DNA from: Nematostella vectensis
Lineage: Eukaryota > Cnidaria > Anthozoa > Actiniaria > Edwardsiidae
Direction of reading: 5' to 3'
DNA length: 64,000 nucleotides
Assembly (NCBI RefSeq): GCF_932526225.1
Contig: NC_064035.1
Span: 250,501 to 314,500 of the forward strand
The notes beneath the pieces were generated by a model. The model was not told the DNA's origin, searched no databases, and saw nothing but the letters and a program-made list of their open reading frames with translations. This document shows positions 23,601 to 36,600 of the stretch, piece after piece (position 1 is the stretch's first letter; each line of letters starts with the position of its first letter). The translations under genes were made by a program, and so were the position numbers.

Positions 23601-25550
23601 GTGACTTTGCTTGGGATAGTTTACGATACCAATAGAATTAAAAGTAATTTTCATTCCAATTCCCTTCAGCAATGCCACGTTAGTCTTTCGTTGCGGGCAC
23701 TTGACTTCTAACGCAGCGACCCGGGTTCTATTCCCGCTGATAGCCCATTTTTTTTCTTTATTTGTTTTTAAATATCGATACTTAATTATACTGTTCTTGG
23801 TGTGTCATGACATAAAAAGAAGGTATAGGGAAATTTTTATGTACTCTCAGCATCTTTGATGTGCTCATGCTTTGTTCAGGATCCTGTACATATTTTATGC
23901 ACACAAGAACTAACTAGATTCCTTGGATAACTTGATTAAGTAGATTCTAACATAGAGCATAGCGCTCGATAGATTGATATACCTTTTTTTCCGAGTATAC
24001 TGTTTTATTTTTCCTAATGTTACTTTTTGGAATCTACATTCGGAAAAAAAAAATTATCGATTGTAACCTTTTGGAGGTTACACTCGTAAAACAAATTCCC
24101 GAATGTAACCCTGAAGCTTTTCCCGAATGTAACCTCCAGTCCGATGGTGACTTTGCTTGGGATAGTTTACGATACCAATAGTATTAAAAGTAATTTTCAT
24201 TACAATTCCCTTCAGCAATGCCACGTTAGTCTTTCGTTGCGGGCACTTGACTACTAACGCAGCGACCCGGGTTCGATTCCCGCTGATAGCCTATTTTTTT
24301 TTCTTTATTTTTTTTTTAAATATCGATACTTAATTATACTGTTCTTGGTGTGTCATGACATAAAAAGAAGGTATAGGGACATTTTTATGCACTCTCAGCA
24401 TCTTTGATGTGCTCATGCTTTGTTCAGGATCCTGTACATATTCTATGCACACAAGAACTAACTAGATTCCTTGGATAACTTGATTAAGTAGATTCTAACA
24501 TAGAGCATAGCGCTCGATAGATTGATATACCTTTTTTTCCGAGTATACTGTTTTATTTTTCCTAATGTTACTTTTTGGAATTTACATTCGGAAAAAAAAA
24601 ATTATCGATTGTAACCTTTTGGAGGTTACACTCGTAAAACAAATTCCCGAATGTAACCCTGAAGCTTTTCCCGAATGTAACCTCCAGTCCGATGGTGACT
24701 TTGCTTGGGATAGTTTACGATACCAATAGTATTAAAAGTAATTTTCATTACAATTCCCTTCTGCAATACCACGTTAGTCTTTCGTTGCGTGCACTTGACT
24801 ACTAACGCAGCGATACGGGTTCGATTCCCGCTGATAGCCTATTTTTTATTCTTTCTTTTTTTTTCAAATATCGATACTTAATTATACTGTTCTTGGTGTG
24901 TCATGACATAAAAAGAAGGTATAGGGACATTTTTATGTACTCTCAGCATCTTTGATGTGCTCATGCTTTGTTCAGGATCCTGTACATATTTTATGCACAC
25001 AAGAACTAACTAGATTCCTTGGATAACTTGATTAAGTAGATTCTAACATAGAGCATAGCGCTCGATAGATTGATATACCTTTTTTTCCAAATATACTGTT
25101 TTATTTTTCCTAATGTTACTTTTTGGAATTTACATTCGGAAAAAAAATTATCGATTGTAACCTTTTGGAGGTTACACTCGTAAAACAAATTCCCGAATGT
25201 AACCCTGAAGCTTTTCCCGAATGTAACCTCCAGTCCGATGGTGACTTTGCTTGGGATAGTTTACGATACCAATAGTATTAAAAGTAATTTTCATTACAAT
25301 TCCCTTCAGCAATGCCACGTTAGTCTTTCGTTGCAGGCACTTGACTACTAACGCAGCGACCCGGGTTCGATTCCCGCCGATAGCCCATTTTTTTTTCTTT
25401 TTTTTTTTTTAAATATCGATACTTAATTATACTGTTCTTGGTGTGACATGACATAAAAAGAAGATATAGGGACATTTTCATGTACTCTCAGCATCTTTGA
25501 TGTGCTCATGCTTTGTTCAGGATCCTGTACATATTTTATGCACACAAGAA
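20637..25550 (+). repeat. Higher-order block, 9 units, without the LINE
   Basis: This is the counterpart of 16120-20636, with an extra copy of a two-unit 1,092-bp repeat (matched units at 21182, 22274 and 23366; also 16665 and 17757 in the other block). The dimer alternates a unit with 'ccaagtgtac' and GGTTCTATTCC with one carrying 'ggaatctacattcag' and 'cccgaatttaacc'. It contains the unoccupied LINE target at 24562-24567. There is no gene in this stretch. Confidence 0.85.
21182..23365 (+). repeat. Dimeric higher-order repeat, 1,092-bp period
   Basis: Landmarks at 21182, 22274 and 23366 are exactly 1,092 bp apart, and the sequences between them are nearly identical. Differences are few, for example 'cagtgcgatgg' at 22501 against 'cagtccgatgg', and the 'agaattaaaacta' / 'agtatttaaagta' variants at 21450 and 22542. 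This is the clearest recent dimer amplification in the window. Confidence 0.88.
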
Positions 25551-28500
25551 CTAACTAGATTCCTTGGATAACTTGATTAAGTAGATTCTAACATAGAGCA
25601 TAGCGCTCGATAGATTGATATACCTTTTTTTCCGAGTATACTGTTTTATTTGTCCTAATGTTACTTCTTGGAATTTACATTCGGAAAAAAAATTATCGAT
25701 TGTAACCTTTTGGAGGTTACACTCGTAAAACAAATTCCCGAATGTAACCCTGAAGCTTTTCCCGAATGTAACCTCCTACGATACCAATAGTATTAAAAGT
25801 AATTTTCATTACAATTCCCTTTAGCAATGCCACGTTAGTCTTTCGTTGCGGGCACTTGACTACTAACGCAGCGACCCGGGTTCTATTCCCGCTGATAGCC
25901 TATTTTTTTTCTTTATTTTTTTTTTAAATATCGATACTTAATTATACTGTTCTTGGTGTGTCATGACATAAAAAGAAGGTATAGGGACATTTTTATGTAC
26001 TCTCAGCATCTTTGATGTGCTCATGCTTTGTTCAGGATCCTGTACATATTTTATGCACACAAGACCTAACTAGATTCCTTGGATAACTTGATTAAGTAGA
26101 TTCTAACATAGAGCATAGCGCTCGATAGATTGATATACCTTTTTTTCCGAGTATACTGTTTTATTTTTCCTAATGTTACTTTTTGGAATTTACCTTCGGA
26201 AAAAAAATTATCGATTATAACCTTTTGGAGGTTAGACTCGTAAAACAAATTCCCGAATGTAACCCTGAAGCTTTTCCCGAATGTAACCTCCAGTCCGATG
26301 GTGACTTTGCTTGGGATAGTTTACGATACCAATAGTATTAAAAGTAATTTCCATTACAATTCCCTTCAGCAATGCCACGTTAGTCTTATGTTGCGGGCAC
26401 TTGACTACTAACGCAGCGACCCGGGTTCTATTCCCGCTGATAGCCTATTTTTTTTCTTTATTTTTTTTTTGAAATATCGATACTTAATTATACTGTTCTT
26501 GGTGTGTCATGACATAAAAAGAAGGAATAGGGACATTTTTATGTACTCTCAGCATCTTTGATGTGCTCATGCTTTGTTCAGGATCCTGTACATATTTTAT
26601 GCACACAAGAACTAACTAGATTCCTTGGATAACTTGATTAAGTAGATTCTAACATAGAGCATAGCGCTCGATAGATTGATATACCTTTTTTTCCAAGTGT
26701 ACTGTTTTATTTTTCCTAATGTTACTTTTTGGAATTTACATTCGGAAAAAAAATTATCGATTGTAACCTTTTGGAGGTTACACTCGTAAAACAAATTCCC
26801 GAATGTAACCCTGAAACTTTTCCCGAATGTAACCTCCAGTCCGATGGTGACTTTGCTTGGGATAGTTTACGATACCAATAGAATTAAAAGTAATTTTCAT
26901 TCCAATTCCCTTCAGCAATGCCACGTTAGTCTTTCGTTGCGGGCACTTGACTTCTAACGCAGCGACCCGGGTTCTATTCCCGCTGATAGCCCATTTTTTT
27001 TCTTTATTTTTTTTTAAATATCGATACTTAATTATACTGTTCTTGGTGTGTCATGACATAAAAAGAAGGTATAGGGAAATTTTTATGTACTCTCAGCATC
27101 TTTGATGTGCTCATGCTTTGTTCAGGACCCTGTACATATTTTATGCACACAAGAACTAACTAGATTCCTTGGATAACTTGATAAAGTAGATTCTAACATA
27201 GAGCATAGCGCTCGATAGATTGATATACCTTTTTTTCCGAGTATACTGTTTTATTTTTCCTAATGTTACTTTTTGGAATCTACATTCGGAAAAAAAAATT
27301 ATCGATTGTAACCTTTTGGAGGTTACACTCGTAAAACAAATTCCCGAATGTAACCCTGAAGCTTTTCCCGAATGTAACCTCCAGTCCGATGGTGACTTTG
27401 CTTGGGATAGTTTACGATACCAATAGTATTAAAAGTAATTTTCATTACAATTCCCTTCAGCAATGCCACGTTAGTCTTCCGTTGCGGGCACTTGACTACT
27501 AACGCAGCGACCCGGGTTCGATTCCCGCTGATAGCCTATTTTTTTTTCTTTATTTTTTTTTAAATATCGATACTTAATTATACTGTTCTTGGTGTGTCAT
27601 GACATAAAAAGAAGGTATAGGGACATTTTTTTGTACTCTCAGCATCTTTGATGTGCTCATGCTTTGTTCAGGATCCTGTACATATTTTATGCACACAAGA
27701 ACTAACTAGATTCCTTGGATAACTTGATTAAGTAGATTCTAACATAGAGCATAGCTCTCGATAGATTGATATACCTTTTTTTCCGAGTATACTGTTTTAT
27801 TTTTCCTAATGTTACTTTTTGGAATCTACATTCGGAAAAAAAAATTATCGATTGTAACCTTTTGGAGGTTACACTCGTAAAACAAATTCCCGAATGTAAC
27901 CCTGAAGCTTTTCCCGAATGTAACCTCCAGTCCGATGGTGACTTTGCTTGGGATAGTTTACGATACCAATAGTATTAAAAGTAATTTTCATTACAATTCC
28001 CTTCAGCAATGCCACGTTAGTCTTCCGTTGCGGGCACTTGACTACTAACGCAGCGACCCGGGTTCGATTCCCGCTGATAGCCTATTTTTTTTTCTTTATT
28101 TTTTTTAAAATATCGATACTTAATTATACTGTTCTTGGTGTGTCATGACATAAAAAGAAGGTATAGGGACATTTTTTTGTACTCTCAGCATCTTTGATGT
28201 GCTCATGCTTTGTTCAGGATCCTGTACATATTTTATGCACACAAGAACTAACTAGATTCCTTGGATAACTTGATTAAGTAGATTCTAACATAGAGCATAG
28301 CTCTCGATAGATTGATATACCTTTTTTTACGAGTATACTTTTTTATTTTTCCTAATGTTACTTTTTGGAATTTACCTTCGGAAAAAAAATTATCGATTAT
28401 AACCTTTTGGAGGTTACACTCGTAAAACAAATTCCCGAATGTAACCCTGAAGCTTTTCCCGAATGTAACCTCCAGTCCGATGGTGACTTTGCTTGGGATA

Positions 28501-31500
28501 GTTTACGATACCAATAGTATTAAAAGTAATTTTCATTACAATTCCCTTCAGCAATGCCACGTTAGTCTTCCGTTGCGGGCACTTGACTACTAACGCAGCG
28601 ACCCGGGTTCGATTCCCGCTGATAGCCTATTTTTTTTTTCTTTATTTTTTTTTTAAATATCGATACTTAATTATAATGTTCTTGGTGTGTCATGACATAA
28701 AAAGAAGGTATAGGGACATTTTTTTGTACTCTCAGCATCTTTGATGTGCTCATGCTTTGTTCAGGATCCTGTACATATTTTATGCACACAAGAACTAACT
28801 AGATTCCTTGGATAACTTGATTAAGTAGATTCTAACATAGAGCATAGCTCTCGATAGATTGATATACCTTTTTTTCCGAGTATACTGTTTTATTTTTCCT
28901 AATGTTACTTTTTGGAATTTACCTTCGGAAAAAAAATTATCGATTATAACCTTTTGGAGGTTACACTCGTAAAACAAATTCCCGAATGTAACCCTGAAGC
29001 TTTTCCCGAATGTAACTTCCAGTCCGATGGTGACTTTGCTTGGGATAGTTTACGATACCAATAGTATTAAAAGTAATTTCCATTACAATTCCCTTCAGCA
29101 ATGCCACGTTAGTCTTATGTTGCGGGCACTTGACTACTAACGCAGCGACCCGGGTTCTATTCCCGCTGATAGCCTATTTTTTTTCTTTATTTTTTTTTAA
29201 ATATCGATACTTAATTATACTGTTCTTGGTGTGTCATGACATAAAAAGAAGGAATAGGGACATTTTTATGTACTCTCAGCATCTTTGATGTGCTCATGCT
29301 TTGTTCAGGATCCTGTACATATTTTATGCACACAAGAACTAACTAGATTCCTTGGATAACTTGATTAAGTAGATTCTAACATAGAGCATAGCGCTCGATA
29401 GATTGATATACCTTTTTTTCCAAATATACTGTTTTATTTTTCCTAATGTTACTTTTTGGAATTTACATTCGGAAAAAAATTATCGATTGTAACATTTTGG
29501 AGGTTACACTCGTAAAACAAATTCCCGAATGTAACCCTGAAGCTTTTCCCGAATGTAACCTCCAGTCCGATGGTGACTTTGCTTGGGATAGTTTGCGATA
29601 CCAATAGTATTAAAAGTAATTTCCATTACAATTCCCTTCAGCAATGCCACGTTAGTCTTTCGTTGCGGGCACTTGACTACTAACGCAGCGACCCGGGTTC
29701 GATTCCCGCTGATAGCCTATTTTTTTTCTTTATTTTTTTTAAATATCGATACTTAATTATACTGTTCTTGGTGTGTCATGACATAAAAAGAAGGTATAGG
29801 GACATTTTTATGTACTCTCAGCATCTTTGATGTGCTCCTGCTTTGTTCAGGATCCTGTACATATTTTATGCACACAAGAATTAACTAGATTCCTTGAATA
29901 ACTATATTAAGTAGATTCTAACATAGAGCATAGCGCTCGATAGATTGATATACCTCTTTTTCCAAGTGTACTGTTTTATTTTTCCTAATGTTACTTTTTG
30001 GAATTTACATTCGGAAAAAAAATTATCGATTGTAACCTTTTGGAGGTTACACTCGTAAAACAAATTCCCGAATGTAACCCTGAAGCTTTTCCCGAATGTA
30101 ACCTCCAGTCCGATGGTGACTTTGCTTGGGATAGTTTACGATACCAATAGTATTAAAAGTAATTTTCATTACAATTCCCTTCAGCAATGCCACGTTAGTC
30201 TTCCGTTGCGGGCACTTGACTACTAACGCAGCGACCCGGGTTCGATTCCCGCTGATAGCCTATTTTTTTTTTCTTTATTTTTTTTTTAAATATCGATACT
30301 TAATTATACTGTTCTTGGTGTGTCATGACATAAAAAGAAGGTATAGGGACATTTTTTTGTACTCTCAGCATCTTTGATGTGCTCATGCTTTGTTCAGGAT
30401 CCTGTACATATTTTATGCACACAAGAACTAACTAGATTCCTTGGATAACTTGATTAAGTAGATTCTAACATAGAGCATAGCTCTCGATAGATTGATATAC
30501 CTTTTTTTACGAGTATACTTTTTTATTTTTCCTAATGTTACTTTTTGGAATTTACATTCGGAAAAAAAATTATCGATTATAACCTTTTGAAGGTTACACT
30601 CGTAAAACAAATTCCCGAATGTAACCCTGAAGCTTTTCCCGAATGTAACCTCCAGTCCGATGGTGACTTTGCTTAGGATAGTTTACGATACCAATAGTAT
30701 TAAAAGTAATTTCCATTACAATTCCCTTCAGCAATGCCACGTTAGTCTTTCGTTGCGGGCACTTGACTACTAACGCAGCGACCCGGGTTCGATTCCCGCT
30801 GATAGCCTATTTTTTTTCTTTATTTTTTTTTAAACATCGATACTTAATTATACTGTTCTTGGTGTGTCATGACATAAAAAGAAGGTATAGGGACATTTTT
30901 ATGTACTCTCAGCATCTTTGAAGTGCTCCTGCTTTGTTCAGGATCCTGTACATATTTTATGCACACAAGAATTAACTAGATTCCTTGAATAACTATATTA
31001 AGTAGATTCTAACATAGAGCATAGCGCTCGATAGATTGATATACCTTTTTTTTCCAAGTGTACTGTTTTATTTTTCCTAATGTTACTTTTTGGAATTTAC
31101 ATTCGGAAAAAAAATTATCGATTGTAACCTTTTGGAGGTTACACTCGTAAAACAAATTCCCGAATGTAACCCTGAAGCTTTTCCCGAATGTAACCTCCAG
31201 TCCGATGGTGACTTTGCTTGGGATAGTTTACGATACCAATAGTATTAAAAGTAATTTTCATTCCAATTCCCTTCAGCAATGCCACGTTAGTCTTTCGTTG
31301 CGGGCACTTGACTTCTAACGCAGCGACCCGTGTTCGATTCCCGCTGATAGCCCATTTTTTTCTTTATTTTTTTTTTAAATATCGATACTTAATTATACTG
31401 TTCTTGGTGTGTCATGACATAAAAAGAAGGTATAGGGACATTTTTATGTACTCTCAGCATCTTTGATGTGCTCATGCTTTGTTCAGGATCCTGTACATAT

Positions 31501-33694
31501 TCTATGCACACAAGAACTAACTAGATTCCTTGGATAACTTGATTAAGTAGATTCTAACATAGAGCATAGCGCTCGATAGATTGATATACCTTTTTTTCCG
31601 AGTATACTGTTTTATTTTTCCTAATGTTACTTTTTTGAATTTACATTCGGAAAAAAAATTATCGATTGTAACATTTTGGAGGTTACACTCGTAAAACAAA
31701 TTCCCGAATGTAACCCTGAAGCTTTTCCCGAATGTAACCTCCAGTCCGATGGTGACTTTGCTTGGGATAGTTTACGATACCAATAGTATTAAAAGTAATT
31801 TCCATTACAATTCCCTTCAGCAATGCCACGTTAGTCTTTCGTTGCGGGCACTTGACTACTAACGCAGCGACCCGGGTTCGATTCCCGCTGATAGCCTATT
31901 TTTTTTCTTTATTTTTTTTTACATATCGATACTTAATTATACTGTTCTTATTGTGTCTTGACATAAAAAGAAGGTATAGTGACATTTTTATGTACTCTCA
32001 GCATCTTTGATGTGCTCATGCTTTGTTCAGGATCCTGTACATATTTTATGCACACAAGAATTAACTTGATTCCTTGAATAACTATATTAAGTAGATTCTA
32101 ACATAGAGCATAGCGCTCGATAGATTGATATACCTTTTTTTCCAAGTGTACTGTTTTATTTTTCCTAATGTTACTTTTTGGAATTTACATTCGGAAAAAA
32201 AATTATCGATTGTAACCTTTTGGAGGTTACACTCGTAAAACAAATTCCCGAATGTAACCCTGAAGCTTTTCCCGAATGTAACCTCCAGTCCGATGGTGAC
32301 TTTGCTTGGGATAGTTTACGATACCAATAGTATTAAAAGTAATTTTCATTCCAATTCCCTTCAGCAATGCCACGTTAGTCTTTCGTTGCGGGCACTTGAC
32401 TTCTAACGCAGCGACCTGGGTTCGATTCCCGCTGATAGCCCATTTTTTTTCTTTATTTTTTTTTTAAATATCGATACTTAATTATACTGTTCTTGGTGTG
32501 TCATGACATAAAAAGAAGGTATAGGGAAATTTTTATGTACTCTCAGCATCTTTGATGTGCTCATGCTTTGTTCAGGATCCTGTACATATTTTATGCACAC
32601 AAGAACTAACTAGATTCCTTGGATAACTTGATTAAGTAGATTCTAACATAGAGCATAGCGCTCGATAGATTGATATACGTTTTTTTCCGAGTATACAGTT
32701 TTATTTTCCTAATGTTAATTTTTTGAATTTAAATTCGGAAAAAAAATTATCGATTGTAACCTTTTGGAGGTTACACTCGTAAAACAAATTCCCGAATGTA
32801 ACCCTGAAGTTTTTTCCGAATGTAACCTCCAGTCCGATGGTGACTTTTCTTGGGATAGTTTACGATACCAATAGTATTAAAAGTAATTTTCATTACAATT
32901 TCCTTCAGCAATGCCACGTTAGTCTTTCGTTGCGGGCACTTGACTACTAACGCAGCGACCCGGGTTCGATTCCCGCTGAAAGCTTTTTTTTTTTTTTTTT
33001 TTTTTTTAAATATCGATACTTAATTATACTGTTCTTGGTGTGTCATGACATAAAAAGAAGGTATAGGGACATTTTTATGTACTCTCAGCATCTTTGATGT
33101 GCTCATGCTTTGTTCAGGATCCTGTACATATTTTATGCACACAAGAACTAACTAGATTCCTTGGATAACTTGATTAAATAGATTCTAACATAGAGCATAG
33201 CGCTCGATAGATTGATATACCTTTTTTTTCCGAGTACACTGATTTATTTTTCCTAGTGTTACTTTTTGGAATGTACATTCGGAAAAAAAATTATCGATTA
33301 TAACCTTTTGGAGGTTACACTCGTAAAACAAATTCCCGAATGTAACCCTGAAGCTTTTCCCGAATGTAACCTCCAGTCCGATGGTGACTTTGCTTGGGAT
33401 AGTTTACGATACCAATAGTATTAAAAGTAATTTTCATTACAATTCCCTTCAGCAATGCCACGTTAGTCTTTCGTTGCAGGCACTTGACTACTAACGCAGC
33501 GACCCGGGTTCGATTTCCGCCGATAGCCCATTTTTTTTTTCTTTTTTTTTTTTTAAATATCGATACTTAATTATACTGTTCTTGGTGTGACATGACATAA
33601 AAAGAAGATATAGGGACATTTTCATGTACTCTCAGCATCTTTGATGTGCTCATGCTTTGTTCAGGATCCTGTACATATTTTATGCACACAAGAA
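25551..33694 (+). repeat. Higher-order block, 15 units
   Basis: Landmarks at 25551, 26066, 26612 and 27157/27220 recur 8,144 bp further on at 33695, 34210, 34756 and 35300/35364, including an identical 30-bp deletion (junctions after 25776 and 33920). Further right it repeats the variant succession already seen in the 2.6-7.5 kb block ('tataaccttttgaagg', 'ttgaataactatatt', 'tatacagttttattttcc', 'gtgttactttttggaatgta'). There is no gene in this stretch. Confidence 0.8.
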
Positions 33695-36600
33695 CTAACT
33701 AGATTCCTTGGATAACTTGATTAAGTAGATTCTAACATAGAGCATAGCGCTCGATAGATTGATATACCTTTTTTTCCGAGTATACTGTTTTATTTGTCCT
33801 AATGTTACTTTTTGGAATTTACATTCGGAAAAAAAATTATCGATTGTAACCTTTTGGAGGTTACACTCGTAAAACAAATTCCCGAATGTAACCCTGAAGC
33901 TTTTCCCGAATGTAACCTCCTACGATACCAATAGTATTAAAAGTAATTTTCATTACAATTCCCTTTAGCAATGCCACGTTAGTCTTTCGTTGCGGGCACT
34001 TGACTACTAAAGCAGCGACCCGGGTTCTATTCCCGCTGATAGCCTATTTTTTTTCTTTATTTTTTTTTTAAATATCGATACTTAATTATACTGTTCTTGG
34101 TGTGTCATGACATAAAAAGAAGGTATAGGGACATTTTTATGTACTCTCAGCATCTTTGATGTGCTCATGCTTTGTTCAGGATCCTGTACATATTTTATGC
34201 ACACAAGACCTAACTAGATTCCTTGGATAACTTGATTAAGTAGATTCTAACATAGAGCATAGCGCTCGATAGATTGATATACCTTTTTTTCCGAGTATAC
34301 TGTTTTATTTTTCCTAATGTTACTTTTTGGAATTTACCTTCGGAAAAAAAATTATCGATTATAACCTTTTGGAGGTTAGACTCGTAAAACAAATTCCCGA
34401 ATGTAACCCTGAAGCTTTTCCCGAATGTAACCTCCAGTCCGATGGTGACTTTGCTTGGGATAGTTTACGATACCAATAGTATTAAAAGTAATTTCCATTA
34501 CAATTCCCTTCAGCAATGCCACGTTAGTCTTATGTTGCGGGCACTTGACTACTAACGCAGCGACCCGGGTTCTATTCTCGCTGATAGCCTATTTTTTTTC
34601 TTTATTTTTTTTTTTAAATATCGATACTTAATTATACTGTTCTTGGTGTGTCATGACATAAAAAGAAGGAATAGGGACATTTTTATGTACTCTCAGCATC
34701 TTTGATGTGCTCATGCTTTGTTCAGGATCCTGTACATATTTTATGCACACAAGAACTAACTAGATTCCTTGGATAACTTGATTAAGTAGATTCTAACATA
34801 GAGCATAGCGCTCGATAGATTGATATACCTTTTTTTCCAAGTGTACTGTTTTATTTTTCCTAATGTTACTTTTTGGAATTTACATTCGGAAAAAAAATTA
34901 TCGATTGTAACCTTTTGGAGGTTACACTCGTAAAACAAATTCCCGAGTGTAACCCTGAAACTTTTCCCGAATGTAACCTCCAGTCCGATGGTGACTTTGC
35001 TTGGGATAGTTTACGATACCAATAGAATTAAAAGTAATTTTCATTCCAATTCCCTTCAGCAATGCCACGTTAGTCTTTCGTTGCGGGCACTTGACTTCTA
35101 ACGCAGCGACCCGGGTTTTATTCCCGCTGATAGCCCATTTTTTTTCTTTATTTTTTTTTAAATATCGATACTTAATTATACTGTTCTTGGTGTGTCATGA
35201 CATAAAAAGAAGGTATAGGGAAATTTTTATGTACTATCAGCATCTTTGATGCGCTCATGCTTTGTTCAGGATCCTGTACATATTTTATGCACACAAGAAC
35301 TAACTAGATTCCTTGGATAACTTGATTAAGTAGATTCTAACATAGAGCATAGCGCTCGATAGATTGATATACCTTTTTTTCCGAGTATACTGTTTTATTT
35401 TTCCTAATGTTACTTTTTGGAATCTACATTCGGAAAAAAAAATTATCGATTGTAACCTTTTGGAGGTTACACTAGTAAAACAAATTCCCGAATGTAACCC
35501 TGAAGCTTTTCCCGAATGTAACCTCCAGTCCGATGGTGACTTTGCTTGGGATAGTTTACGATACCAATAGTATTAAAAGTAATTTTCATTACAATTCCCT
35601 TCAGCAATGCCACGTTAGTCTTCCGTTGCGGGCACTTGACTACTAACGCAGCGACCCGGGTTCGATTCCCGCTGATAGCCTATTTTTTTTTCTTTAATTT
35701 TTTTTTAAATATCGATACTTAATTATACTGTTCTTGGTGTGTCATGACATAAAAAGAAGGTATAGGGACATTTTTTTGTACTCTCAGCATCTTTGATGTG
35801 CTCATGCTTTGTTCAGGATCCTGTACATATTTTATGCACACAAGAACTAACTAGATTCCTTGGATAACTTGATTAAGTAGATTCTAACATAGAGCATAGC
35901 TCTCGATAGATTGATATACCTTTTTTTCCGAGTATACTTTTTTATTTTTCCTAATGTTACTTTTTGGAATTTACATTCGGAAAAAAAATTATCGATTATA
36001 ACCTTTTGAAGGTTACACTCGTAAAACAAATTCCCGAATGTAACCCTGAAGCTTTTCCCGAATGTAACCTCCAGTCCGATGGTGACTTTGCTTAGGATAG
36101 TTTACGATACCAATAGTATTAAAAGTAATTTTCATTACAATTCCCTTCAGCAATGCCACGTTAGTCTTTCGTTGCGGGCACTTTACTACTAACGCAGCGA
36201 CCCGGGTTCGATTCCCGCTGATAGCCTATTTTTGTTTTCTTCATTTTTTTTTTAAATATCGATACTTAATTATACTGTTCTTAGTGTGTCATGACATAAA
36301 AAGAAGGAATAGGGACATTTTTGTGCACTCTCAGCATCTTTGATGTGCTCATGCTTTGTTCAGGATCCTGTACATATTCTATGCACACAAGAACTAACTA
36401 GATTCCTTGGATAACTTGATTAAGTAGATTCTAACATAGAGCATAGCGCTCGATAGATTGATATACCTTTTTTTCCGAGTATACTGTTTTATTTTTCCTA
36501 ATGTTACTTTTTGGAATTTACATTTGGAAAAAAAAAATTATCGATTGTAACCTTTTGGAGGTTACACTCGTAAAACAAATTCCCGAATGTAACCCTGAAG

